Source of the DNA: Novosphingobium pentaromativorans US6-1
Lineage (GTDB): Bacteria > Pseudomonadota > Alphaproteobacteria > Sphingomonadales > Sphingomonadaceae
Direction of reading: 5' to 3'
NCBI RefSeq assembly: GCF_000767465.1
Contig: NZ_CP009291.1
Location: 248,001-312,000 of the forward strand
DNA: 64,000 nt
The notes under the pieces were generated by a model. That model was not told the origin of the DNA, ran no database searches, and worked only from the letters and a program-made list of their open reading frames with translations. Positions 8,237 to 17,044 of this stretch are shown here, one piece after another; within the stretch, counting starts at the first letter, position 1; each line of letters opens with the position of its first letter. The position numbers and the translations under genes are program-made.

Positions 8237-10213
8237 TCAGCCCGGCTTGCGCTTGCCCATCAGGTGGCTGAGCGGGGTCTGTCCCTTGTAGGGGGACTTT
8301 GCCGGATAGATCGTTTCGTAGACCACGGCATTTTCCAGCACGCGCTGGATGTAGTTCTTGGTCTCGTAGATCGGGATCTGCTCGATCCAGTCGATCCAGT
8401 CGATCGAGCCGGTGCGCGGATCGCCATTGGCGCGCAGCCACTTGTTCACGTTGCCGGGCCCGGCATTGTAGGCCCCCACGGCCAGCGGGGTCGAGCCGCC
8501 GTAGTAGTCCATCATGCGCGCAAAATAGCCGTCGCCCAGGCGAATGTTGTAGCTGGGATCGCTGGTGAGCGAGGTCGGGTCGTAGCTCAGGCCCATCTTG
8601 CCGGCCTGTTCGCGCGCCGTGCCTGGCATGAGCTGCATGAGCCCACGCGCGCCGGCATGGCTCACGGCGTTCTGCGCGAACTGGCTTTCCTGCCGGGTGA
8701 GGGCGTGGACCATGGTCCAGTCTGTGCCCGGCGGATTGGGGATCAGTGGGAAGGCGATTTCGCCGAACTCGCCGAAGCCGTCGGCATGGGCGCTCTGCCC
8801 GAGGATGACGGCAAGGTCGCGCCGCCCGATTTCCTGGGCAAGCTCGGCGACGAGAACGTGGTCGGACGCCGTCTGCGCGGCATCCGAGATCTCGCGGAAG
8901 AACTGAACCGTGGTGCGCCAGTCACCGTCGCGCGCGACATCGCGCACGGCATCGGTGATCGGCTTTTTCATGAAGGCTTCGCGTTCGGCCTTGGTCGGGA
9001 CGATGTGCGGCATCGTGTCGAGGTCGGGCAGGGGGCGGCCAAGCCGTTCGAGCGAAAGCTGACCGTAGAAATACTGCGGATAGGCGGCGGCCATCTCGAA
9101 ATAGCGGTTGGCTCCGGCGGTATCGCCTGCCTTGGCCATGGCGCGCCCGGCCCAGTAGAAGCCCTTGGACCGCGTGCCCGGGGTCTGCGCCGCAGCGCCG
9201 TACCGGTAGAACAGCGGCGCCGCGCGGCGCGGATTGCCCAGATCCCAAAGCGCCTTGGTGCCGCCCAGCCAGACGAGCGAGGTGTAATCGTCCCTCAGGC
9301 GATAGGAGAGCTGGCTGATGTCGGTGCCAGGGGCAAACGCGTCATCGATCGATTCGGCGATCTTCACCGCGCTTTCGGTGCCGGCCCCGCGCGCAGCGAC
9401 CAGCAGTTCCTTTACCCATTTTTCCGGTTCGGGAACGGGTTCGGACAGCGGCGGGCGATTGGCCAGCAGGTTGATTTCCGAAGACATGCCGCCCGATTTG
9501 CGCGCCTGAACCGCCCGGTTGTAGACGTATCCGGGGTCGCGGCCGATGTTCGGGGGCAGGGTCAGGCCCAGGCTGCCCGGAGCCGAACCCTGGAGAAGGG
9601 ACAGCCGTTCCATGAAGGCATTGCGGTTGGCCGAGGACACGAACGAGACCTGACGTTCCGCCTGCGATGTTTCTCCCTGCCAGAGCAGTTCGTTCATCCG
9701 TGCATCGTGGTCGGCCGGGGTCAGGACGTTGCGGTAGAGCGTGAGCAGGCTCGTCTCGTCCATCGGATCGAGGGAGCCGGCGCGCCAGGCGGCGACGGCC
9801 TTTTCCCTGGCATCGGGACGGCGCAACCCGGCAAGCGCGGTGGCATAGCGTCCCGCACCCTTGCTGGTGAGCGGGGGGAAGCGATCGAAGAAGGCGGCGA
9901 CCGAGCGCGGATCGGGCGAATCGCGCAGCACCGCCTGCTCTGCAAACCGGCGAATCTTCTCTTCCTGCGGGTAGCCAGGATAGGTCAGCAGGAAGCTGGA
10001 ATACGTCGAGAAGCCGAGGTTGCCGTTGGCGACAAGGACCTTCCAGTTATCGATCGACTGGTGCACGCGCATGTCGTGATTCTGCATCGACCGCGCCCGC
10101 GCCAGGTCCCATTCGCGGCCATCGACACCCTTTTCCTGAGCCATCGCGGGAACGCTCATGAGCGCGGTCGAGGCAAGCAAGATGAGGGGAGATATTCGCT
10201 GCATGCTGGACAT
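8237..10213 (-). CDS. slt: Soluble lytic murein transglycosylase (Slt family)
   Basis: This 658-residue periplasmic enzyme cleaves the MurNAc-GlcNAc bond of peptidoglycan. The signal peptide (MQRISPLILLASTALMSVPAMAQ) is followed by a long alpha-superhelical region and a C-terminal SLT domain with the catalytic glutamate in TRQESQFAQNA, then GARGLMQLMPGTA and AVGAYNAGPGNVNKWL. I start it at 10213, where GGAG lies about a dozen bases upstream; the frame extends 29 codons further without support. It diverges from dapA with a 111-bp shared promoter region. Confidence 0.94.
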   Translation of the reverse strand: MSSMQRISPLILLASTALMSVPAMAQEKGVDGREWDLARARSMQNHDMRVHQSIDNWKVLVANGNLGFSTYSSFLLTYPGYPQEEKIRRFAEQAVLRDSPDPRSVAAFFDRFPPLTSKGAGRYATALAGLRRPDAREKAVAAWRAGSLDPMDETSLLTLYRNVLTPADHDARMNELLWQGETSQAERQVSFVSSANRNAFMERLSLLQGSAPGSLGLTLPPNIGRDPGYVYNRAVQARKSGGMSSEINLLANRPPLSEPVPEPEKWVKELLVAARGAGTESAVKIAESIDDAFAPGTDISQLSYRLRDDYTSLVWLGGTKALWDLGNPRRAAPLFYRYGAAAQTPGTRSKGFYWAGRAMAKAGDTAGANRYFEMAAAYPQYFYGQLSLERLGRPLPDLDTMPHIVPTKAEREAFMKKPITDAVRDVARDGDWRTTVQFFREISDAAQTASDHVLVAELAQEIGRRDLAVILGQSAHADGFGEFGEIAFPLIPNPPGTDWTMVHALTRQESQFAQNAVSHAGARGLMQLMPGTAREQAGKMGLSYDPTSLTSDPSYNIRLGDGYFARMMDYYGGSTPLAVGAYNAGPGNVNKWLRANGDPRTGSIDWIDWIEQIPIYETKNYIQRVLENAVVYETIYPAKSPYKGQTPLSHLMGKRKPG

Positions 10214-10324
10214 TTTGGGAAAAGGCTCCTTATCAGGCGCTGAACACGAAGTCCGTGCATCAGGTTCCCGGGATTCCGGGGCCGATTGCCGGACGATCAA
10301 TGAACGTCAGTTGGGGTAAAGTCC

Positions 10325-11206
10325 ATGTTCTCGGGGTCCATTCCTGCTCTTGTCACACCGTTTCGCGACGGGGCGTTCGACGAGCAGGCTTTCCGTCGCC
10401 TGGTCGACTGGCAGATCGAGTGCGGCTCCTCCGCGCTCGTGCCCTGTGGGACGACGGGCGAGAATTCGACGCTTTCCAACGCCGAGCACCACCGCGTCAT
10501 CGAGGTCTGCATCGAGCAGGCGGCCGGGCGCGTGCCGATCATTGCCGGCTGCGGCAGCAACGATACGATGAATGCGCTTCTCCACATGAATTTTTCGAAG
10601 AAGTGCGGAGCCGCTGCCGCACTGGTGGTTGCGCCCTACTACAACAAGCCGAGCCAGGAGGGCCTGCTCGCCCATTTCAGCTATCTGGCTGAAAATGCTG
10701 AGCTGCCGATCGTGCTCTACAATGTGCCCGGACGCACCGTGACTGACCTTCGCCCCGAGACGGTGTGCGAACTGGCGCGCCGTTTCCCGGATACCTTCAT
10801 CGGTATCAAGGATGCGAGCGGGGACCTCAGCCGCGTGACAGATCACCGCCGCGGTATCGGCAAAGACTTCGTGCAGCTTTGCGGCGACGACGAACTGGCA
10901 CTGCCGTTCAATGCGGCGGGCGGCGTCGGCTGCATTTCGGTGACGGCGAACGTCGCGCCCAAGCTCTGTGCCGAGTTCCAGGCCGCCTGCGCGGCCAACG
11001 ACCTCGAGGAATCGCGCCGCCTCAACGACCTGCTCTATCCGCTGCACTATGCCATGTTCGAGGACAGCTCGCCGGGCCCGTGCAAGTACGCGCTGGCGCA
11101 GGTCCATGACTGGATCGAGAACGAACTGCGCCTGCCGCTCGTACCCTGCAGCGACAAGGCCCGCGCCGCGGTCGACGAAGCGCTGGTCCACGCCGGCCTG
11201 CTCTGA
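10325..11206 (+). CDS. dapA: 4-hydroxy-tetrahydrodipicolinate synthase
   Basis: DapA condenses pyruvate with aspartate semialdehyde, the first committed step to lysine and diaminopimelate. The 293-residue TIM barrel shows the pyruvate-binding PCGTTGENSTL, the active-site tyrosine in VLYNVPGRT and the Schiff-base lysine (Lys162) in FIGIKDASGD. Length is normal. The neighbour slt degrades the wall to which diaminopimelate is supplied. smpB follows after 240 bp. Confidence 0.97.
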   Translation: MFSGSIPALVTPFRDGAFDEQAFRRLVDWQIECGSSALVPCGTTGENSTLSNAEHHRVIEVCIEQAAGRVPIIAGCGSNDTMNALLHMNFSKKCGAAAALVVAPYYNKPSQEGLLAHFSYLAENAELPIVLYNVPGRTVTDLRPETVCELARRFPDTFIGIKDASGDLSRVTDHRRGIGKDFVQLCGDDELALPFNAAGGVGCISVTANVAPKLCAEFQAACAANDLEESRRLNDLLYPLHYAMFEDSSPGPCKYALAQVHDWIENELRLPLVPCSDKARAAVDEALVHAGLL

Positions 11207-11446
11207 CCCTTACCGTCCGGCGATCCGCTCGGTTCGGCGGACGGTCGTCAATCTGCCGGGTTGTGCTCCTGCACGAAGCGCATGGCGGCGCTCAGCATCT
11301 CCTTGCGGGTTTCGCTGTAGCGCGCTGCTGTGCGGGCCTTTCGGGACCTGTACTGAAGGCGCCGGGGAATTCGGCACAAGCGCGCTGCAATTCGTCCCGA
11401 AGGGGCGTTTCCTTTTCGCTTTTGAATCCCTACATGGCCCACCGAC

Positions 11447-11929
11447 ATGGCACGCCCGCAGCACAAGACATTCGACAAGAAGAAGAGCGTCGCGGAAAAC
11501 CGCAAGGCCCGCTTCGACTATCACATTGAAGACACTTTCGAGGCTGGCATCGCGCTGACCGGCACGGAGGTGAAATCGCTGCGTTTCGGCGAGGGATCGA
11601 TCGGCGAATCCTATGCCGAGATCAAGAACGGCGAATGCTGGCTGGTGAACTCCAACGTGCCCGAGTTCAGCCACGGGAATCGCTACAATCATGTGCCCAA
11701 GCGGCCGCGCAAGCTGCTGCTGCACGAGCGGGAGATCGCGCGCCTGCAAGGTGCGGTCGAGCGCAAGGGCATGACGCTGGTGCCGCTGTCGATCTACTTC
11801 AACAGCCGGGGGCGGGCGAAAGTCGAACTCGCGCTTGCCAAGGGCAAGAACGCCGCGGACAAGCGGCACACGATCAAGGAACGCGACTGGAAGCGCGAGC
11901 AGGGCAGGATCTTGCGGGACCACGGATGA
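11447..11929 (+). CDS. smpB: SsrA-binding protein SmpB
   Basis: SmpB delivers tmRNA to stalled ribosomes in trans-translation. The 160-residue product has the OB-fold blocks [34 protein letters not shown] and the C-terminal tail [18 protein letters not shown] that occupies the empty mRNA channel. Its stop overlaps the start of the next gene (ATGA at 11926), so it probably heads an operon that runs through two DUF2062 genes into cckA. Confidence 0.97.
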   Translation: MARPQHKTFDKKKSVAENRKARFDYHIEDTFEAGIALTGTEVKSLRFGEGSIGESYAEIKNGECWLVNSNVPEFSHGNRYNHVPKRPRKLLLHEREIARLQGAVERKGMTLVPLSIYFNSRGRAKVELALAKGKNAADKRHTIKERDWKREQGRILRDHG

Positions 11930-12492
11930 GCGCGCTGCTGACCCGCCTGTCAGCCTGGCTCCATCGCCAGATGCCCACGCACGAGCAACTCGAGGCGAAT
12001 CGGCTTACCGCTCCCATCTCGCGGCGACGCGAATTGTTCCGCTTTACCCGCCGCTCGGTCCCGCGCGGTGTTGCCGTCGGAATGTTCGTGGGCATCTTCG
12101 CGCTGATCCCCGGCGTGCAGATCGTAGGCGCTGCGTTGATGTGCGTACCGGTTCGCGGCAACATTCCGCTGGCTGCCGCGGTTACCTTCATCAGCAATCC
12201 GTTCACGACGATCCTGATCATTCTGCCGCTGGCCGTAGCAATCGGAAACAGTTTCGGCTTTCACGCCGATGTCGAAACCGTCAACGCCATGGTCCGTTCA
12301 GGTGCGGGCGTGCACCAATGGTGGTCGTGGCTGCTTTCGGATACTGCGCCCGCCATCGTTATCGGATTGTTTGTGCAATCGGTGGTAGCGTCCGTCGTTA
12401 GCTATTTTGTCACTGTATGGTTCTGGCGTTTCTGGATAGGGCGCAAGCATCGTGCAAGGCTCAGGCGTTCTGGTCGGGATTTCGATTCGTGA
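11926..12492 (+). CDS. DUF2062 membrane protein (first of two)
   Basis: The 188-residue product has a basic N-terminal segment with [20 protein letters not shown], a middle with [14 protein letters not shown], and two to three predicted membrane spans, ending in a basic tail [15 protein letters not shown]. These are the marks of DUF2062 (PF09835), a family of unknown function. ATG overlaps the smpB stop; the frame extends back inside smpB and is not used. Its own stop overlaps the GTG of the next, related gene. Confidence 0.88.
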   Translation: MSALLTRLSAWLHRQMPTHEQLEANRLTAPISRRRELFRFTRRSVPRGVAVGMFVGIFALIPGVQIVGAALMCVPVRGNIPLAAAVTFISNPFTTILIILPLAVAIGNSFGFHADVETVNAMVRSGAGVHQWWSWLLSDTAPAIVIGLFVQSVVASVVSYFVTVWFWRFWIGRKHRARLRRSGRDFDS

Positions 12493-13103
12493 GTGGCATT
12501 TTCCGTCGCATCTCCACTTCGCTGCACCGGCGCATGCCGTCGCGGGAGGATTTCGAGCGCAATCGCTGGATCGCGCCGATCGCCCACCGCGTGCTCAGCC
12601 CGGAACTGTGGCGCTATACCCGCCGCTCGGTGCCGCGCGGGGTGGCGCTTGGGCTTTTCGCCGGTTTCATCGTCCCTGTCGGGCAGATCTTCCTTGCCGC
12701 GTTCCTCGCGCTTCCAGCGCGCGCCAATGTGTCGATCGCCGCGCTCGTTACCTTCGTGACCAATCCTTTCACCTTGCCGTTCTGGGTGGTGGTCGCCAAT
12801 CGGGTGGGTCGCTTCTTCCTGCATGTCGATCCCACGGGAGTGGCGTCCGCGGTCGGCAGCGGCATGGACCACAGCGGCTGGGATACGCTCATCTGGTTCG
12901 CCCAGTCCGCGGGGTTCGCTGCCGTCGGCTTCATCGTGCTTGCAATTGTCGCTTCCGCGCTCGGCTATGTTCTTTCCGGCCTGATCTGGCGCAGCTGGAT
13001 CGGTCGCAAGCACCGTGCGCGCCGCCTTCGCCACGCCCAGGCCCGTGCCGAGCGCGAGGCCCGCGCGCGCGAGGCCGGTGCGTCGCTTGAGGCGGCTGCG
13101 TGA
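12489..13103 (+). CDS. DUF2062 membrane protein (second of two)
   Basis: This 204-residue paralogue shares the core of the preceding protein: [34 protein letters not shown] and the tail [13 protein letters not shown], extended by an alanine/arginine-rich helix. I use GTG at 12489, which overlaps the upstream TGA (GTGA), giving [17 protein letters not shown] in register with the paralogue's N-terminus. It overlaps the cckA start by 4 bp. The pair looks like a tandem duplication kept in one translationally coupled operon; function unknown. Confidence 0.86.
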   Translation: MSGIFRRISTSLHRRMPSREDFERNRWIAPIAHRVLSPELWRYTRRSVPRGVALGLFAGFIVPVGQIFLAAFLALPARANVSIAALVTFVTNPFTLPFWVVVANRVGRFFLHVDPTGVASAVGSGMDHSGWDTLIWFAQSAGFAAVGFIVLAIVASALGYVLSGLIWRSWIGRKHRARRLRHAQARAEREARAREAGASLEAAA

Positions 13104-15553
13104 AGCTGATCGACGAGGCCATGCGTCAGGGTCGCCAGACCGACTTCCTGGTGGTCGGCCTCGCGATGGCTTTCAGCGTGTTGCTGGTCGGTCTCGCCAC
13201 TCAGGATTCGCTCGCCACTTCCGTCTATCTCGGCGCGATCGTTGCCTTGGCGGGGCTGGCCTGGTTGATCGTTCGCAACCGGCCTCAGGAGGCCGAGGCC
13301 GAGTTCGCCCAGCCTGACTGGTCGGTAACGGTCGCCGCGATCGACCGGCCGGACATGGCCATTGCCGTGACCGATCGCGCCGGACGGCTGACTTGCGCCA
13401 ATGCCAGCTTCGAGGCGTGGTTCGGCACCGGTTATGCGCCGCCGCGCCTTCCGCTCGACGAACTTTCGCTTGAACGTCTTGCCGATTCCAGCCGCGCAGC
13501 CTGGCGCGACGGCGCCGCTTCCGCCGATGTGGCTGCCGGTCCCGAGTATCCCGGCGGAGCGCGGCAATGGCGGATCGAAGTGCGCCGTTCCGGTCGCGGT
13601 GACGACTTTCTTGTCTGGCGCATCGCTCCGGTCAGTTCGGTGGACCTCATCGGCGATATCGTGACCCAGCTTGACGGCAAGCTTGGCAAGGGCCTCGCCC
13701 GTGCCGGGATCGGCGCTGCCCTGGTCGAACCGGACGGCATGATCCGCGCCGCCAGCAAGGGTTTCGCGCTGCGCGCTGCCGGCGACGAGGCAATCGATCT
13801 CACCGGCGAGGATTTCGTCTCGCTGCTCAGCCAGGAGGAAGGCGAGCGCATCGGCTGGGCGCGCGACAATGGCCGCGGCAGCCCGCTGGTCCTCTATCAT
13901 GTGCCGGTCGCCGATCCGGACTCGCCGGTCGAGCCCGACCCCAACACGACCCCTTCGCTGATGTTGGTGATGGAGGCCGGACAGGGGATCGGCGCAGCGG
14001 GCGGCGGCGGGAATTCCGCGCCGCATCTGGAAGCCCTGCTCAGCCAGTTGCCTCTCGGCCTCGCCATGGCCGACCGTGACGGGCACCTCCTGTTCGCCAA
14101 CCCCGCCTTCATGCGCGCGGCCGGACGCGAGGGGCAGGATCCGCCGACTTATCCCACCGACCTCGTCGTTCGCGAGGACAAGCGCGCGCTGTCCGAATCG
14201 ATTCGCCGTTTCGCGCAAGGGCCCGCTGCCGCCGGCGACATCGCGATTCGCCTGACTGCGCAGCCCGACGATCCGGTCTCGCTCAGCCTTGCAGGTGTGC
14301 GTGGGCTGGGTGAGCCCGCGGTCCTGCTTGGCCTGACCGACACTTCGGAGGAAACCCGGCTCAAGCGGCAGGTCGCCCAGGCCACGAAGATGCAGGCGGT
14401 CGGCCAGTTGGCCGGCGGCGTCGCGCATGATTTCAACAATGTGCTGACCGCGATCCTGGGAACCTGCGACCTCATGCTGATGCGCCATACGCCGGGCGAT
14501 TCGGACTATGACGACATCCAGCAGATCCGGGCCAATTCGAACCGTGCCGCATCGCTGACCCGCCAGCTGCTCGCCTTCTCGCGCCAGCAGACGCTGCGGC
14601 CCGAAGTGCTGCAGCTGCCCGACGTCGTTGCCGATGTGTCGCAGATGCTGCGCCGCCTGATCGGTGAGAAGATCGAGCTGGTCGTTTCGCACGACCGCGA
14701 TCTCGGACCGGTGCGCGCAGACCCGACCCAGCTCGAGCAGGTCATCGTCAACCTCGCGGTCAACGCGCGCGATGCGATGCAATCGTCCAGCGCGAAGAAG
14801 GGCGGTGACGGCTCGGGCGTCCTCACCCTCGCGACGCGCAAGGTGACCACGACCGACGTGCGCGCGATGCGCAGCGAGATCATCCCGGCGGGTGAGTACA
14901 CCGCGCTCATCGTCGAGGATACCGGTGGCGGCATCGCGCCCGAGCATCTGGGCAAGATCTTCGAGCCGTTCTTCACCACCAAGGAGCAGGGCAAGGGCAC
15001 CGGGCTGGGGCTCTCGACCGTTTACGGCATCGTCAAGCAGTCGGGCGGCTTCATCTTCGCCGAGAGCGAAGTGGGCAAGGGCACGCGCTTCATCGTTTAC
15101 CTGCCGGTCTATCACGTTGCTCCGGGCACGACGCCGACTCTGTCGGTCAAGGAAGAGGCGCCTGTGCTGAGCCAGTGGGCCGGCGGCGGGCGCATCCTTC
15201 TGGTCGAGGACGAGGACCCCGTGCGCATGGTCGCCGAGCGCTCGCTCACGCGGCAGGGCTACGAAGTCACCAGCGCCCGCGACGGGGAAGAGGGGCTCGC
15301 GCTCGTGGAAGAGGGCGGCCAGTTCGATATCGTCGTTTCCGACGTCGTCATGCCTTCGCTCGACGGCCCGGCCATGGCGCGCGAAATCCGCAGGCTGCAG
15401 CCGAACCTGCCGGTACTGTTCATGTCGGGTTATGCCGAGGAACAGCTGCGCAAGGAGATCGGCCTGTCGAATGCCTGGTTCATGCCCAAGCCGTTCTCGG
15501 TCCAGCAGCTTTCCGAAAAAGTGGGCGAGGTCCTCGCGCGCACGGCCAAGTAA
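13100..15553 (+). CDS. cckA: Cell-cycle hybrid histidine kinase CckA
   Basis: CckA is the bifunctional kinase/phosphatase that feeds phosphate through ChpT to CtrA and CpdR. The 817-residue protein has two N-terminal membrane spans (about 16-32 and 41-58), two PAS-like regions, a HisKA domain with phospho-acceptor His443 in GGVAHDFNNVL, an ATPase domain (NLAVNARDAM, DTGGGIAPEHLGKIFEPFF, GTGLGLSTVYGIVKQSGG), and a C-terminal receiver with Asp748 in VVSDVVMPSLDGP. The GTG start overlaps the second DUF2062 gene (GTGA). All domains look intact. Two partners in the same circuit, sciP and cpdR, are also in this window. Confidence 0.95.
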   Translation: MKLIDEAMRQGRQTDFLVVGLAMAFSVLLVGLATQDSLATSVYLGAIVALAGLAWLIVRNRPQEAEAEFAQPDWSVTVAAIDRPDMAIAVTDRAGRLTCANASFEAWFGTGYAPPRLPLDELSLERLADSSRAAWRDGAASADVAAGPEYPGGARQWRIEVRRSGRGDDFLVWRIAPVSSVDLIGDIVTQLDGKLGKGLARAGIGAALVEPDGMIRAASKGFALRAAGDEAIDLTGEDFVSLLSQEEGERIGWARDNGRGSPLVLYHVPVADPDSPVEPDPNTTPSLMLVMEAGQGIGAAGGGGNSAPHLEALLSQLPLGLAMADRDGHLLFANPAFMRAAGREGQDPPTYPTDLVVREDKRALSESIRRFAQGPAAAGDIAIRLTAQPDDPVSLSLAGVRGLGEPAVLLGLTDTSEETRLKRQVAQATKMQAVGQLAGGVAHDFNNVLTAILGTCDLMLMRHTPGDSDYDDIQQIRANSNRAASLTRQLLAFSRQQTLRPEVLQLPDVVADVSQMLRRLIGEKIELVVSHDRDLGPVRADPTQLEQVIVNLAVNARDAMQSSSAKKGGDGSGVLTLATRKVTTTDVRAMRSEIIPAGEYTALIVEDTGGGIAPEHLGKIFEPFFTTKEQGKGTGLGLSTVYGIVKQSGGFIFAESEVGKGTRFIVYLPVYHVAPGTTPTLSVKEEAPVLSQWAGGGRILLVEDEDPVRMVAERSLTRQGYEVTSARDGEEGLALVEEGGQFDIVVSDVVMPSLDGPAMAREIRRLQPNLPVLFMSGYAEEQLRKEIGLSNAWFMPKPFSVQQLSEKVGEVLARTAK

Positions 15554-15586
15554 GGCCCGGCGCTTCCTAACGCCTTGATTTCCGGC

Positions 15587-15613
15587 CCGCAGTCCGCGCT
15601 GCGGTCCGGCGCC
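15587..15613 (+). terminator. Possible weak terminator after cckA
   Basis: CCGCAG and CTGCGG form a 6-bp stem, followed about 5 bp later by a GC-rich stretch and TTTT. It separates cckA from the recA promoter. The stem is short, so confidence is low. Confidence 0.35.
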
Positions 15614-15663
15614 TTTTCGCGCTGCCTGCGCCTGCCTCAATTAAATTTTGGAAAACTCCCGTT

Positions 15664-15678
15664 GTTCTCCTCTTGTTC
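15664..15678 (+). promoter_or_regulatory. LexA (SOS) operator of recA
   Basis: GTTC-TCCTCTT-GTTC matches the alphaproteobacterial LexA box GTTC-N7-GTTC exactly and lies 77 bp before the recA start. A possible -10 (GATACA, 15694-15699) follows, so LexA bound here would cover the -35 region. The second GTTC is also half of a GTTC-N5-GAAC palindrome. Confidence 0.9.
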
Positions 15679-15754
15679 ACGGAGAACAAACGCGATACAT
15701 CGGGGTCCGCGACGTTGACCTTTCCGGTCAGGCCGGTAGCAAAGGGGAAGTGAA

Positions 15755-16831
15755 ATGGCTGCTCAGCTCAAGCTGATCCAGGAAGGCAAGGATAAGGACT
15801 CCATGGACCGTCAGAAGGCGCTCGACGCAGCGCTCGCCCAGATCGATCGCGCGTTCGGCAAGGGCAGCGCGATGAAGCTCGGCTCGAAGGAGACGATGCA
15901 GGTCGAAGCGATCTCGACCGGCTCGCTCGGGCTGGATATCGCGCTTGGAGTCGGCGGACTTCCCAAGGGCCGCGTGATCGAAGTCTACGGGCCGGAAAGC
16001 TCGGGCAAGACCACGCTGGCACTGCATGTCATCGCCGAAGCGCAGAAGGCCGGCGGTACCGCTGCCTTCATCGATGCCGAGCACGCGCTCGATCCGGTCT
16101 ATGCCAAGAAGCTGGGCGTCGACATCGACGAGCTGATCGTCTCGCAGCCCGACACCGGCGAACAGGCGCTCGAAATCACCGATACGCTGGTGCGCTCGAA
16201 CGCGATCGACGTGCTGGTGGTCGACTCGGTCGCCGCGCTCGTTCCCCGGGCGGAGATCGAAGGTGAGATGGGCGACAGCCACGTCGGCCTCCAGGCCCGC
16301 CTGATGAGCCAGTCGCTGCGCAAGCTGACCGGCTCGATCAACCGTTCCAAGTGCATGGTGATCTTCATCAACCAGCTGCGCATGAAGATCGGCGTCATGT
16401 ACGGCAACCCGGAGACCACCACCGGCGGTAACGCGCTCAAGTTCTATGCCTCGGTCCGTCTCGACATTCGCCGCACCGGGCAGATCAAGGACCGTGATGA
16501 AATCATCGGCAACGCAACCCGCGTGAAGGTGGTCAAGAACAAGGTCGCGCCGCCGTTCAAGCAGGTCGAATTCGACATCATGTACGGAGAGGGTATCTCC
16601 AAGATCGGCGAGATTCTCGACCTCGGCGTCAAGGCCGGCATCGTCGAGAAGTCGGGCGCCTGGTTCTCCTACGATTCGATCCGCATCGGCCAGGGGCGTG
16701 AGAACTCGAAGAACTACCTGCGCGAAAATCCCGAGGTCTGCGAACGTCTCGAAAAGGCGATCCGCGCCAAGACCGAAGGGCTGGCCGAGGAAATGATGGC
16801 AGGCCCCTCGGACGAGGATGGCGCCGAATAA
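15755..16831 (+). CDS. recA: Recombinase RecA
   Basis: RecA forms filaments on single-stranded DNA, drives strand exchange and triggers LexA self-cleavage. The 358-residue protein has Walker [10 protein letters not shown] (from residue 79), Walker [10 protein letters not shown], the L2 region ([20 protein letters not shown]) and an acidic C-terminal tail (GPSDEDGAE). The ribosome-binding site is GGGGAAG. It is monocistronic, with an SOS operator upstream and a strong terminator downstream, between cckA and alaS. Confidence 0.98.
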   Translation: MAAQLKLIQEGKDKDSMDRQKALDAALAQIDRAFGKGSAMKLGSKETMQVEAISTGSLGLDIALGVGGLPKGRVIEVYGPESSGKTTLALHVIAEAQKAGGTAAFIDAEHALDPVYAKKLGVDIDELIVSQPDTGEQALEITDTLVRSNAIDVLVVDSVAALVPRAEIEGEMGDSHVGLQARLMSQSLRKLTGSINRSKCMVIFINQLRMKIGVMYGNPETTTGGNALKFYASVRLDIRRTGQIKDRDEIIGNATRVKVVKNKVAPPFKQVEFDIMYGEGISKIGEILDLGVKAGIVEKSGAWFSYDSIRIGQGRENSKNYLRENPEVCERLEKAIRAKTEGLAEEMMAGPSDEDGAE

Positions 16832-16857
16832 GTCTTCCGCCCCTTTGCAGGAACAGG

Positions 16858-16885
16858 AACCCCGGTGCGTTGCGCCGGGGTTTTT
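16858..16885 (+). terminator. Intrinsic terminator of recA
   Basis: AACCCCGG pairs with CCGGGGTT over a 9-base loop, and a run of five T follows at once. It starts 27 bp after the recA stop. Confidence 0.92.
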
Positions 16886-17044
16886 GCTTGGGGGAGGCGC
16901 GGTGCGCGAAGGCCTGCGCGACCGGCAAAGCTACCTCCGGCGTAGCCGATTTGCCGCATATCTGCGGATTATCGCAAAAACCGAACAGTCTGACGGTGCC
17001 TTATAGCTTGTCGGTTTCGCGCCTGTGCCTTATCGGCCCGAATT

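Noticed and set aside
8204..10243. 679-codon open frame on the plus strand opposite slt
   Set aside because: No recognisable domains; the minus strand encodes a full lytic transglycosylase with catalytic motifs. Long antisense frames are common in GC-rich DNA.
11248..11505. Minus-strand frame ending in RKEMLSAAMRFVQEHNPAD between dapA and smpB
   Set aside because: The last 22 residues look protein-like, but the rest overlaps the smpB start and lacks a start site. It could be a gene remnant, but the evidence is too thin.
12965..15640. 891-codon minus-strand frame opposite cckA
   Set aside because: Low-complexity, His/Arg/Gln-rich translation without motifs, mirroring the codon bias of cckA.
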